This document shows, one piece after another, positions 20,931 through 32,015 of a stretch of 64,000 nucleotides of DNA. The notes under the pieces are model-generated. The model saw only the letters and a list, made by a program, of their open reading frames with translations. It was not told the origin of the DNA and searched no databases. Location: positions 37,009,501-37,073,500 of the forward strand of contig NC_134150.1 in the NCBI RefSeq assembly GCF_033958435.1. Reading direction: 5' to 3'. The translations under genes were made by a program, and so were the position numbers. Each line of letters opens with the position of its first letter. Positions within the stretch are counted from its first letter, which is position 1. The DNA comes from Carettochelys insculpta (Eukaryota; Chordata; Testudines; Carettochelyidae).

Positions 20931-21340
20931 CACAGATGTAACTTGCCAGAATTCCACTTCCAAAGTGATGAGACAATAGCTGCTAAGTCATCATTTTATA
21001 TGACTGAATTATAAATTTACCTGTACTATATTATCTCTTTTTCATATTATTTCATGTCTGTTATGCTTTAACTACCTGTACTTTTTCCTTGCACCAATAC
21101 AGCGAAATAACAACTTTGCTTTGCAAGCCTTGTCAATTTTAGTCATTTCCACTGAGATACAAAACAACAGGAGACAGTTGGGTGCAGGAAGTAGGAATGC
21201 TGGGGATGCTGCAGAACTCTCAGGCTTTACATCAGGGGCCCAGCTGTGTTGTCACATGGGATCCCAGGTTCCAACCACTCACTTGGAATCCTGGCTGTTG
21301 GCTCTAGTTCCAGGACACCCATGATTCCCAGATACTGGTG
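20931..21340. other. Sequence downstream of transposase relic
   Basis: Probably the 3' untranslated part of the same DNA transposon, then unassigned sequence. No terminal inverted repeat was identified. Confidence 0.3.
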
Positions 21341-21349
21341 GCAAATGCT

Positions 21350-21760
21350 AACACCCAGCCCAGGTCCTTGCTGCCTTTGGGCTCCAGCCACTGGTCCCAG
21401 CACCCCACTGCCCACCCATGCCAGCTGCTGACCACCCACAGGTCCCAGCACTGCCTTTGGACATACCTGTCATGTCACAGCTGCTGGTCCCAGCTTCCCA
21501 CCACCCATACATCCAAGCAGCTGGTGGCTCCATATTTCAGCTGTCCAAGTTCCAGCAGTAGGTCCCAGCCACCAGCACCAGATCCCTGTAACCTACAGGT
21601 CCCAGCTGCCTGCTATGAGCCACAACAAAGTTTATGACCTGCTGCCACCCGCTGGGACCCCATGGATGGCAGAGAGCTAGGACCATCTGCCGCCAGCTGC
21701 TAGGACCCTGGAAGGCAAGGAACTGTGACCAGTGGCTGGGACCCAGGGTTGGCAGGGATC
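21350..21760 (-). repeat. Degenerate GC-rich minisatellite-like tract
   Basis: Recurring 'CAGCTGCTGGTCCCAGC'-like units (for example at about 21376-21400, 21420-21450, 21478-21500, 21536-21570) of irregular 30-60 bp spacing. Open frames on both strands follow from the lack of AT-rich stops. Confidence 0.6.
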
Positions 21761-21976
21761 TGGGCCTGGCAGCAGATGTCTCTTTGCATTTACCTTCCCT
21801 TGTTTGGAAAATTCTCTACTCCAACTCAGGTCAGGTCCCGAGGGGGCAGGACAGGAAAGGTTTAACCTGTCTTTGGAGCAACTGGTCATTTGTCTGCATA
21901 ACTGCAGCAAATGGATGAGGCTAAACTCTGAGGTCTTTTCCCAAGTTACTATTCAAAGGCCTCTGGCCTTGCCTCT

Positions 21977-22236
21977 TAGGATGTATCTATACTGCATTTG
22001 CTGCTCAGTGGCGTGAAAAAGACACCCCCCAAATGGTAAAAGTTTTAATGATGCAAAGCACCAATGTGGAAAATGCTTCATTGGTGAGAGATGCTCTCCT
22101 GGTCACGAAGCAACTATGCCCATTGGGGGTGTTTTTATTTTGTTGTCAGGAGAGGTGTCTCCTGTTGAGAAAGAGTGTCCACACCGTTTACCGTACAGCC
22201 ATGCAGTGTGGTGTGCAGTCTAGACATCATCCAAGT
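21977..22236. mobile_element. MITE with ATGTCTA-type ends
   Basis: Left CTTAGGATGTATCTATACTGCA-type end (22 nt) and right GTGTGCAGTCTAGACATCATCC are imperfect inverted repeats. The interior has paired segments such as TGCAAAGCACC and GTTTTTATTTTG. No ORF of interest. Confidence 0.6.
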
Positions 22237-22279
22237 TTACGTAGCTAAGGTCTGAAAGGAAAAACTGAATAGGGACATT

Positions 22280-22589
22280 GGCTACATCTAGATTCAGTCC
22301 GGCTACTGGAAGCATGATGCCAATGAGGGCTCATGAAATTGCAAATGGCCTCTCCTTTGTCGGCAGCCACTTCTGTCTGATTTTTTTCCAGGCCTAAGGA
22401 GCTGTTGACAAAAGAGGTTTTTGCTGGCAGAACCACATCTACACTGCTTGTTTTCTGCTATGAATATGCAAACAAGATGCGCAAATATGCAAATGAGGCT
22501 TGAGAATATGCAAATGAGTATTCATTTGCAACTTCATGGCCCTCATTTGCATCATGCTGCTGGCAGCTGGACTGAATTTAGCCACAGCC
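22280..22589. mobile_element. MITE carrying a cluster of octamer motifs
   Basis: Left end GGCTACATCTAGATTCAGTC and right end GACTGAATTTAGCCACAGCC are inverted. The inner copies of GCATGATG(C)CAATGAGGGC also pair. The right half holds ATGCAAAT at 22487-22494 and 22508-22515 and its complement at 22545-22552, plus near matches at 22466 and 22523. Confidence 0.72.
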
Positions 22590-22629
22590 TTTGCAATCTG
22601 ACCTTACACACAAATACAGAAGAGGTATG

Positions 22630-23425
22630 AACTTGTGTATACAATTTTCTTGACATTTAGGCCTTTGCCTTTCCCCTATTCAAAACACTTTTATAAAAAG
22701 GAAGTGAACTTTCCTCGTAGACTCCAAAGTGTCAGTATACTTCCATTACTGCTGAAGTATGCTGCTTTTTCATAAACGAAAAATGATTTAGAAACTAAAC
22801 GGCTGAACTACATATCATATTTTACCTTAATACCTTCTATAGATGTATATGCATTCCATATGCTCATTTTCCAAGAAAATGGAGCAAAAGTGACAGAAAA
22901 GAATATTTAAAGAAAAATGAGGCTATTGAAAAAACATTAAAACACAGTAAAGGTAAATGTAATTGTTTTTAAACCTAATGTTTTTGAAAGATAAATTCAG
23001 CTTTGGACAGGCTCTTTAAAAATCAATTTGCACTTGCTTCCTCTGTAAAGATTTATTCCTGAGAAAAAAAATCCATTAGTATTAAACTGCTTAAAAACTT
23101 GGCAGACTATCTCCAAAGGCATCAATTTCTAGTGCTAATTACAACTAATTATTCACTCAGCAGTTGTAAGTTGCATTCAGTCCCTGAGGGTATAGTAAAG
23201 ATTTGTCTCTCTCCAGTGCAGCGTGCGTCATATATTTGTTTCTAGACGTTTTTCCATTCAAACATCAAATCTGTAAGGTCTGAATTAGTGATTTTCAGGA
23301 CTTTTCTGCCTGTCAGCAGGGAGGGCTTGGGGTTGTCTTGCGTGATGCAGAGCCGATGACCAGCCTGAAATTAAAATCTGGGCTTCCTCCTTCTTTTCCT
23401 ATGTTGCTGTTTGGCAAAGTTTGGA
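22630..23425. other. Unassigned AT-rich sequence
   Basis: No gene or repeat recognised. Confidence 0.45.
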
Positions 23426-23431
23426 CACTGT

Positions 23432-23617
23432 AGCTGAGTCTACACTACAGAGCTCTGTCGACAGAAGAGGCCTTCTGTCAACAAAACTAGGGAGCGCCTG
23501 CACCACAAATGCCTTCTATCGAGACTCTGTCGACAGAATGCAGCAGTTTTCCTGACAGAGTTCTGTCTTGACCATACATGGCATAGCGCCTCTGTCAACA
23601 GATTGTTAGCAAAAAAA
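23432..23617. mobile_element. Fragment of CTGTCGACAG MITE family
   Basis: GAGTCTACACTACAGAGCTC is followed by several CTGTCGACAG and CTGTCAACA motifs as in 6629-7418. Only the left terminus is clear. A hAT-like element begins about 25 bp after it. Confidence 0.6.
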
Positions 23618-23640
23618 TAGTATAAAGTCGGCAGCTCCCA

Positions 23641-24073
23641 ACCTTTTCCAGATGGGGACCCATTTTGGCAATTCAGGAAGACTTGGTGACCCAAGACCTC
23701 AAAAATGGGGCCGGGGGAGAGCAGTGCTGTAACTAGCTAATTTTGCACCTGAGGCAAGAATATAAAATTGCGCCCCCTCATGTTTATATATTTCCCAACT
23801 TGTGAAGAAAATGCAGAATCATCCTTCACATTACATTCATTTTGTTTCTGCTGTTTCTGATGTTAAATTACATTTTAACTAAATTTTTGGTCCAAGAAAA
23901 ACTATTTGTGCTTATTTTTTAAATTTATGTAAGTTTTTGTGTTTATTTTAAATTGTGAATTGAATTTTTGGTTAAAAGGGGGGTTGGATGATGGCAAAGA
24001 AGAGGTGGGAGGGCGCGAAGGTTTTAATATTCAAAAGCAGGGGCATGATGCTGAAAAGTTTGGGAACCACTGA
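23641..24073 (-). mobile_element. hAT-like element (GTTTGGGAACCACTG end)
   Basis: Left CAGCTCCCAACCTTTTCC and right GAAAAGTTTGGGAACCACTG are hAT-type inverted ends. GGGTTGGATGATGGCAAA and 'AATTTTTGGTTAAAAGG' in the interior match the complement of 39680-39720. No 8-bp duplication is evident. Confidence 0.65.
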
Positions 24074-24684
24074 TCTAAATAAAGCATCTTGCTGTTCCTC
24101 AGTTAAAATATTTTACTTCGATTTTTCCCCAGTTGAAAATTTCACTGAAATTGCTGTTTTCTAGAGGAATATTTGAAAGCCCATGTTGCTATGGGAAAAT
24201 GTTTCATTCCAAAATATTGAATGTGTCCTGCTAAATACTTTTCAGGTCAACGAATCACATTGTTAAATACCTAGGTCAACTAATAGTGATTAAAATAAAC
24301 TCAAGCACCTGCATAAAAAAAAGAGAAAAGAAAGACAATGGGGAATGTTAGATCATATGTTGGAATTAATATATTAATGCAGTATGACACTGCCTCTGCC
24401 CAAGGAAAAAGACAGATATGAAGCACAGAGCATCAATAAAAGGGTCAGTAATGATAGAAATACATCATTCATAGAACTGACTAGGCTTTACTTGAGATTT
24501 ATAATCTATTCTATGAGGAGTAATTTGTGACTCCTGGAGATAAATTGCCTGTTGAACATGATATTTTTGTAGGGCACCACCAAGAAATGAAATGTGTAAG
24601 CTGACACGTAGGCTAGTTCAGTCTTCCCATATGTTAATTTAAGTAGTGCTCTGTCTGTAGATGGCCCTTTTCTTCCAAGATGCC
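24074..24684. other. Unassigned sequence
   Basis: No gene or repeat recognised. Confidence 0.45.
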
Positions 24685-24870
24685 ATGTAATTAAATGAGG
24701 AAACTGATGCCCAAAGGGCTTGAGTCCAAACCCTTGAAATTTATCAGGATCTGAACCTTAGTGACTTGCTTAAAGATCACAGTCAGTCAGTGGAAAATCC
24801 AGAGAGAACTTGGCTGACTTCTTGGCTCTTGTAATTTGCAAATTCAGTCCACTAGACCACAATTTAAAGC
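24685..24870 (+). mobile_element. MIR SINE relic
   Basis: ATGAGGAAACTGATGCCCAA, GTGACTTGCTTAAAGATCAC and 'AGTCAGTGG' followed by 'CCACTAGACCAC' trace the MIR core in order. Old, diverged copy. Confidence 0.8.
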
Positions 24871-25087
24871 TGCTTATGACCTTTTCTGGGGGCTTAGAGA
24901 GTTCTGTGGTCAGAAATCTATGCCAGGCTCAGGGCAGGTGGGGCCAGATGAATGCCTTCTTGCTTCTACTGGAAGCAAATAGCCTGCCCCTACTAAATAA
25001 CCATCATCACTTCCCCCCAACAATTCAGTGGTCCCTGAATGCCTCCTACCCAGCTGTTCTGACATCTAGCCTACCTAAGATAATTCT

Positions 25088-25272
25088 CAGGCTTTATGTA
25101 CACTTACCAGGAGATCAACACTATGGAGACCGATCTCCCAGGGTCAATTTATCAGGTCTAGTAAAGACCCAATAAATCAACTGCTAATCACACTCCCACT
25201 GATTCCAATACTCCACCAAAGCAAGAAGAGTAAGGGGAGTCAACAGGATAGTTTATCCTGTCTATGCCCATA
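25088..25272 (+). mobile_element. MITE family F, copy 1 (partial)
   Basis: GATCTCCCAGGGTCAATTTA, GGTCTAGTAAAGACCCA and ACTCCACCAAAGCAAGAAGAGTAAG-type order (phrases shared with 26071, 34357 and 56738 copies: RATCTYCYRGGGTTTGATTT, GTCTRGWARGGAC, TACTCC). Right portion missing. Confidence 0.6.
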
Positions 25273-26070
25273 CAATGGAGGTCACAGACCCGGGTTCCAA
25301 TCCAATTCTCCAGCCCATGCCTGAAGGCCTACACTTCAATTTGTAGCTCTGTGGTCTTGTTTATCTATTTCTTTTGTGATTATTCCTTTTGTTGAGAAAT
25401 TACATTTGGGGTAAAGTGAACAATACAACTCAGAAATAAAATACCAAAGGGACTAAGCCTTCTTTAAACAAAATATTGGCTGAACTTTGATGGGTAGTAT
25501 CATCCTATGGCTGTGAATCTTTTCAGGCAACAGTACCAGCTTATCACACTTGCAATTTGTTGATGCCAGCAAAGGATCCCAGCTTTCCATTCAGTGTTCT
25601 CTTCCCAGCTCCCAGCATTATGAAACTTGGATTGGAAACAGATGGTGAGTCTGGTTTTAGGACATTTTGAGTTTCATGATCAAAGCATACTCACGTAAAG
25701 AAGGGATGTGCTGTGGGCCAAAGTCAAGCATAATGGCTCTGTAGTGAACGGCAGATTTCCACCTTCTTGCTTATGATGTGTAACAACGTACTCCACAAGT
25801 AGTCTCAGTGAATCAGGGACTCAGCTGGTACAAATTGTTGTAGCTCCACTGGATGCAATGGAGCTGTACAGAAGACAGTTGCATTGACTACAATGGACAG
25901 ATTAATGGAGTAAGTTACTACCCAGAATGCAGAAGGAGCATGCCTTGATTTGTTAAAGAGCACAGGGTGCAGGGCTAGTGGAAGAAGTAGCTAGACCATG
26001 CCCCAAACACATTTTGTCTTGGCTAAACCTGAGTCGCACTGCAACCCCGTGTATCAGGTTGCAATGCCAC

Positions 26071-26368
26071 GCAGGGCTCGTCTTCACTTACCTGGAAATG
26101 GATGCTCCAGAGATCGATCTCCTGGGGTTTAATTTCATGGGTCTAGTAAGGACCCACTAAATTGAATGCTGATGGCACCCCATCAAATCTGGTACTCCAC
26201 TGGGTTGCAAAGAGTAAAGGAAGTCAATGGGAGAGTTTCTCCCATCAACCTCCTGCAGTGAGGATGCCAATAGGAATTTGAACTAAGGTATGTTGACTAT
26301 AGCAACGCTATTCTTATAGCTGGAGTTGTATATCTTAGGACAACTTTCTCCAGTCGTGTAGACCTGGC
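26071..26368 (+). mobile_element. MITE family F, copy 2
   Basis: GCTCGTCTTCACTTACC at the left and CAGTCGTGTAGACCTGGC at the right are imperfect inverted ends. Interior: GATCTCCTGGGGTTTAATTT, GGTCTAGTAAGGACCCA, GGGAGAGTTTCTCCCATCAA (itself a hairpin). About 298 bp, non-coding. Confidence 0.72.
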
Positions 26369-28054
26369 ATCACTCTAAGTCAGCGGTGCGTCATTAGAGC
26401 TAGTAAGGGCAAATACTCACACATACGCATGCACACACACAAAAGCACAGTTTAAATGGCGCTCTTCAGTCCCTGAAGAATAATTTGTATATTTAATTAT
26501 TCTGTGTGAAAGGCCCATAAGTGACTCCAGTGGCTTTGAAAATCCCTCTGAAGAATGAAAGCAAAGGTGGTAATAGTAATAATAATAATCACAATCAGCA
26601 TCCTTTGTGGGTGAGATGTTCTTTTCATTTTGTGATTATGATTTAATTAAAGAACTGTACTTTTGGCTCAGGTCAATGTGAATACATTAGCATGACTGAA
26701 TTGCCCTAATTTGAAGCATACCTTGGATTCTGCTGGTACGGTGCCAGTCCTACACATTGGAAGTAGAAATCTGTTAAAAACAGCACTCCAAACCAAGAAA
26801 TCTGTTTTTTCAAGGTGTTAACAGCTTCACTTACCACATCCTCATTTGCCAAGAAGCCTTTATTAGTCACAGTTTTAGTGCTCGTTAGCAGCCCAATGAA
26901 TATGGCCTTCAGGGAGTTAATCATTTGTAAGGTTAATTTTTGATAGCTGATTCTTACCCTTGATTGGCTCATAGGCACTCTTCAACTCTAGTGATTGCTC
27001 TAAAGGATTTTATTAAGGACCAAATTTACAAAAACAGTGAAATTGCATGGTTGACCGGGCCAAGTGACAAAGATAAAAAGTCAGGGTCAGGGCGAGGGGG
27101 AAATTTTGCTAAAGCTATGGGACATGGTAGGAGGGCACAGTAGCAAATTGATGTGATGTGATTTATAAAACTTTCATGCACTCCTTTAATGGTGCAAATA
27201 TTTGGCAGAATATCTTAATGAAAACTGCAAGATCTGGAGACTCAGATGTTATCAAGCTCCTCAGATAAACCAATAAGAATAGTTTTAATTTTTCTATTAA
27301 AGCCAATGTTTGAAGCGAAATTTTGCACAGTACATGCGTTTAGAGGAAAGGCTCTGGACAAATGGGGCCATGCTTGGATTATTACTATCATTGTCCTGTG
27401 ATGTGCTCTGTGTCTATGTCCCTTGACCATCTGATAGGGTCAGATACCTTGGGCTGATGCATCAGCTGAGTGTAGCATGGATGAACTCTGTGTACTTTCA
27501 ACACTGGCTTGTTGTTAGTGTCCCATGCGCCCATGGCTCCAATAACCAGGGTGTGGATTTGCACCTTGTAGCCTTAGACTCTCAGAGTGTTGGCCTGAGG
27601 AGTGTATTTTTCTACCCATACTACAGCAATTTATGCCCTTAATTTCAATGGAGTTATGAAAATGAGCACCTGCTGAGCACCTACCCTGCCCCATGTAAAT
27701 AACCTGAATGTTTACCTCAGGCCTACTTGATAGTCCCATCTTCAAAACCAAAGTTCTGTATCCCCCAAAAGTACAACTTCCAATAGTAATGAGTAAACTT
27801 TCCCCTTATATCCAAATGTGTGTATGTTAACCACAAACAACATTTATCATAAAGGACTCAGACACTGAACTCCTGATTTTTATCTCATGCACACTAGCTA
27901 AATAAAGGGTAACTCCAGTGAAGTCCAGGAATTTACAGTGGTATGAAACAGTGGGAGAGATCAGTATCAAATCCAGAGACATTAAAAGGCTGCGTCAAAG
28001 CCCAGTGAAGTCAATGGAAAAACATTGATTAATTTCAATGGGCTTTGGTGTTGG
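26369..28054. other. Unassigned sequence with simple repeats
   Basis: A CA-rich stretch near 26417-26445 and (AAT)n near 26574-26589. No gene or repeat family recognised in the rest. Confidence 0.45.
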
Positions 28055-28165
28055 CCTCAAATTGGTGACTTGTTCAAAGTTACATAACAACTCAGTGGCA
28101 GATTTAAGAACTGAACCCAGGAGATCTGTTTCATGCTCTAATTACTGGACAACACTTCCTTCTAA
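28055..28165 (+). mobile_element. MIR SINE relic
   Basis: GGTGACTTGTTCAAAGTTAC, ACTCAGTGGCAGATTTAAGA, ACTGAACCCAGGA then 'CTAATTACTGGACAACACTTCCTTC' follows the MIR 3' half. Confidence 0.8.
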
Positions 28166-28454
28166 TTAGTAGACATCAGTGCAATAGCAAAACCTGATTT
28201 TCGCAGGCAGTTCTGTTGGAAATGACTGAGAGATAGGCCAAGAGTGTCAAAAGCGAATCATCATTGGACAAATTCATCACTCAGTAGACAGGATCAACAA
28301 ATTTTAATAAGGCAAACCAATGATCAGTCTTTCCTAATGGGAAGCACACTGGGATGATGCCACCACATTTGCTTCCAAGACCAGTACCATTCTCAGCTTC
28401 CCAGACTAGCTGTTATCCTGATGACATATAACTTTCTATTATTATTCCTTACAC

Positions 28455-28870
28455 CAAGGGTGAGAAAACTTTTACATCAGGCCCCACTTTTTGGCCCTGC
28501 AACGAGCTGCCCCTCCCAACTTGTGGGAGGACCACAGGAAGGGATGTGGGGGGTGTACTCAGGAAAGGCTTTGGATGCTCAGGAATGGGGTGCTCAGTGG
28601 AAGACCCCAGAAGGGTACCAAGAAGGGACCCTAGGAGGGCATGTTATCAAGCCAGGACCTAGCCAGCTGCCCTGCCACTTGATTCAGGGCCTCTGCACAT
28701 TCTGATTGGCCCAGCAACAGGTAGCGGGGATGTTCCCTTGGCAACAGCAGTGGTGGAGTCCTTAGAGGGGAAAGTACAGGGCTGGTAAAGCAGCGAAACC
28801 CACCGAAGTGGGGGACAATTGCTCTGTCCCCCCTTACAAAAATGTCACACCCCCTCTGAGCTGACCCCCA
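28455..28870. mobile_element. Possible hAT-like element
   Basis: The left GGGTGAGAAAACTTTTACATCAGGCCCC resembles hAT-type starts of the CAGGGGTGAGAAACT kind. The right end, near GGGGGACAATTGCTCTGTCC, is not clearly paired. GC-rich frames within are chance. Confidence 0.35.
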
Positions 28871-29635
28871 CACACGCTTTACACAACCCTTCCTTACACA
28901 TAGCCCTTTCTCAAAATATAGGGATATGTTTTATCTTCTAGTTTTTCTATTTGCTCTCCTCTCCTGTCCATGTAGGTTTTGCGAAAGTTCAACGCAGTCT
29001 TTTCTGGCTTTATGGCTACTTATCTCTTCTTTGCTCATTGATAGGAGTACTTTTCAAATGTTCATGTGTGCACCATTCTCCTTACACTGAATCTTTAGTC
29101 CAAGGCAGGCTCTGTCAGACCTCCCAAGAGTCATGTGTGTGCCTCAGTGAGATACATACAGGGGTCCCATTTTCAAAAAACTCAAAGCATGCAGATTCAG
29201 GAAAAAAAAACAGCTCTCTTTAAAGCATCTGCAACTGAACATCCAAAAAATTGAGGCAACCAAAGATAATTGATTCCATTTGAAAGTGTATGCCAATGAT
29301 TCACATTTAGGGATTGAGGCTACTGTAATTATTTCATAAATTCCAAAGAAGATGGGACCTTTGTATTCAGTGAGTCTAACCTCCTGTATAACACAAGCTC
29401 TAACACTTCGCCAAAACAGATTTGTAAGGAAAAAAAACAACAACCTTGATTTAAAAATTGGTAAGAAGGTTATTTAGGGAATCTAGGGGGTGAAAACACA
29501 TTAGGTATCCTGTTTATAGGCCATGAATTCCTTTCATAACGGAGACAAGAAATGGTTCCTAGATTACTGATTAACAACTGTGAAGTTTTCACTGCTTCAG
29601 ATGAGGATCAAACTTTCCAGGAACTTCACACAGTA

Positions 29636-29945
29636 CACGTTGAACCTCTAATTCAGAACTCTAACCTGGCATGATTTTAGTTAGCCAGATGATTACTTAT
29701 CGTGGGTGTAGCCAAGTTTCCCATGGTCCCATAAAGCTTGTTCACAGCCACCAGTCCTGACTCTTTGTGTTCTGTGCTATTATTTAGCAGTAATTTACAT
29801 CTAAATGTCTTCTGAGACCCAGGAAGCAGTGGAAGTGTTGGTCATGTGCTAGAAAATATTGACCTCATGTCACCTGGCAAATTCTTTTGTCCGGCATCAA
29901 TCCTGTACCAAGGGTGTTGGACAAGAGATGTTCAACCTGTGTTGA
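29636..29945 (-). mobile_element. Tigger-like non-autonomous element, copy 2
   Basis: Reverse-complement copy of 17468-17767: right end GATGTTCAACCTGTG, left end CACGTTGAACCTCTAATTCA, and the internal GTCATGTGCTAGAAAATATTG and ACCAGTCCTGACTC phrases. TA dinucleotides lie near both ends (29634-29635 and 29946-29947). Confidence 0.75.
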
Positions 29946-30699
29946 TAGGTTTCCTGTTTTTCTTCAAAAGGTTGTCCAGAAAAAAAAATCTCAAGTGGTA
30001 TTAAATTAAATTTCTTCATGATTCTCATAAAAATTTAGCACTGGCCTTCTATGGTAGGAAAAAAAATGGTCGGCTGTTAAAAAATAGAACAAGATCCATC
30101 AGTTCAGAGACAGACAGAGAACAGTGACAAATGGGAGATGTGTTCATTTTTCAGAGATAGAACAAGTGCCAATCTGGACAGAGATGCTTCTGGGACTGAT
30201 GATGAACTTGGATGTGCAAAATGAGATCTCTGTGAGAGCAAAGAGAAGGTTGAAAACTGATTAGTTTAAAATGCCTTTCAGCCAATCAAACTCAAAGCAG
30301 TTCCTCTTTGTTTTCTCAATAAACAACAGTGAATTATTCATTTTCAGCTCTTCAGGAAAGGGAAGAACCTAAGCCTTTGCTGTCCCACTCAATATTTCAG
30401 GGCCATGTACAGGAGTTTGGAAAACTTGTTCCGAAGAGGAGGCAAAGGTGGAGAGGGTTGCTTAAAGATCACGATAAATTAGTCATCAAGTGCCAGCCAA
30501 AGATAAACAGTCCTTTGCCCCTTGGATGGCCTGCTCATTCCACATCCTAAAATGGGAAGCAGTTTGCCTTTGCCTTTCAGGTGCTCATTAGAGACCAAGT
30601 AGCTGTTGGCATTCTCAACTTTGGCCATGACAATTTAAGGATGAGAATTTGCATTTGGCTAATCTAGGATTATCCATATTAATACCTTTTTCCCACAGA

Positions 30700-31140
30700 G
30701 CAAAATCTAGGTGCTTTTTGTATCTGCCCTTGGTGTCATCACCTCCTAAACCTTGCCAGGTAGTTGGTTCCAAACATTTATTACTTTCAAACACAGAAGA
30801 TGCTCCCTTGTGTCTTTATTTTAATTTAAATTCCCTTTATGCTCTTTTGTCAAATTTTCTGCATGGAGTTATGAATAATGCTGACATTAGCTCAACCATT
30901 ATAGAGTTGGAGCTCTTTAATTAGATCCCCTTAGTTGACTTTTTTCTAAGGTTAAGGTTTTTTAACTTGTCCTCATAACTCATTCCTTTGAAGCTGGAGG
31001 CAACAATGCCTATGCCTTCCTCTGTTAATGGTTTTTTTTTTTTCCTTCCCAGTGCTATAATGTGCTTTGAAATGCAATGACTGGAACTTATTGTGCAGCC
31101 TCAACCATGCCAACAATGACTGTTCTCCAGCTATCCAGCC
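30700..31140 (-). mobile_element. Old CR1 relic
   Basis: 'TAGATCCCCTTAGTTGACTT', 'CTAAGGTTAAGG', 'AACTTGTCCTCATAACTC' follow the order of the complement of the CR1 C-terminal region (compare 37380-37450 and 1-300). Highly diverged, no usable frame. Confidence 0.5.
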
Positions 31141-31445
31141 AAATGTTATGAGCTTTTTAAATTACCCCCTTCCCCTGCACTTTGAGGGCACATATTAAGA
31201 AATCTTCCCACTTCAACATGTCTGATACCTCCAGGCTCCAATTCTAGGGCAGCCTTTTTTTTTAGCATCATGCAAAACTTGCACTGCTGGGATTTGCCCT
31301 TCAGTGACCACCTTTATCTTCCCCACTCTTCCATTAACATGCACTAATGCTCCCTTATGTGTTACAGGAACAGACACAAGTTCTCCAATGCCTCCCCAGT
31401 TCCTCTTAATTTAATCTGAAACAGTTCTGGAGTGATATATTAATA

Positions 31446-31798
31446 CAGTACAATCTTTGTCCTCTGGCACCTTAGTATCCAGAAAACTCAGTTAAATTCA
31501 GTTAAATGGCATCTGCCTGTTCCCGCTTCAGTTAACCAGAAAAATTCTGATAGCTGCACGGCATCAGTTTCCAGCATTGGTAGAAATTATGTTTGATGGC
31601 CCTGAGGCAGTAGAGAAGCAGTACGTTACAGTACTATGTACAGTAATAGAGCTAAAAGGTGTGGTGTTAAGTACAGTTATTTCATTTCTTACACGTTTGC
31701 ATTTGGGGAAAAAGCTTGAGTAACCCACATATTTGATTAACTAGCCACACCCATTCCCCACATATGCTGAATAACAAAGCTTGTACTGTAACAATGCT
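31446..31798. mobile_element. TA-flanked element with 16-bp inverted ends (Tigger/mariner-like)
   Basis: TA at 31444-31445 and 31799-31800 flanks the ends CAGTACAATCTTTG and CAAAGCTTGTACTG, which are complementary at 13 of 14 positions. About 353 bp, non-coding. CAGT(A)-type ends with a TA duplication fit Tigger-like elements. Confidence 0.82.
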
Positions 31799-31889
31799 TC
31801 CCGACCAGATATTATTAGAGAATCTTAAAGGGCATGATAAGTCATCAATTGCAATTCTCATCAGGCCTGGGCATTAAGCAAGTGTTACT

Positions 31890-32015
31890 GCTGCCAATTG
31901 AACAAATGGAGAAACTGAGGAAGCAAGGTTAAGTGAAATGGACAAGGTTTCACAGTAAGTTGGTGTCAGAGACCAGGACTTAACATTTCTGCTTCTCTAC
32001 ACTAGACAACAGTGA
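31890..32015 (+). mobile_element. MIR SINE relic
   Basis: AAATGGAGAAACTGAGGAAG, 'GTTAAGTGAAATGGACAAGG', 'CACAGTAAGTTGGTG', 'CTACACTAGACAACA' match MIR order. Confidence 0.82.

Noticed and set aside
27990..28050. Short inverted repeat AAGTCAATGG...TTTCAATGGG as a hairpin element
   Set aside because: The CATTGA(C/A)TTCAATGGG phrase is common background in reptile and bird DNA (also near 8522 and 11153), and the arms are short.
30329..30550. 73-codon plus frame in otherwise unique DNA as an exon
   Set aside because: Ends inside low-information sequence and shows no domain. No supporting splice acceptor/donor pair could be argued.
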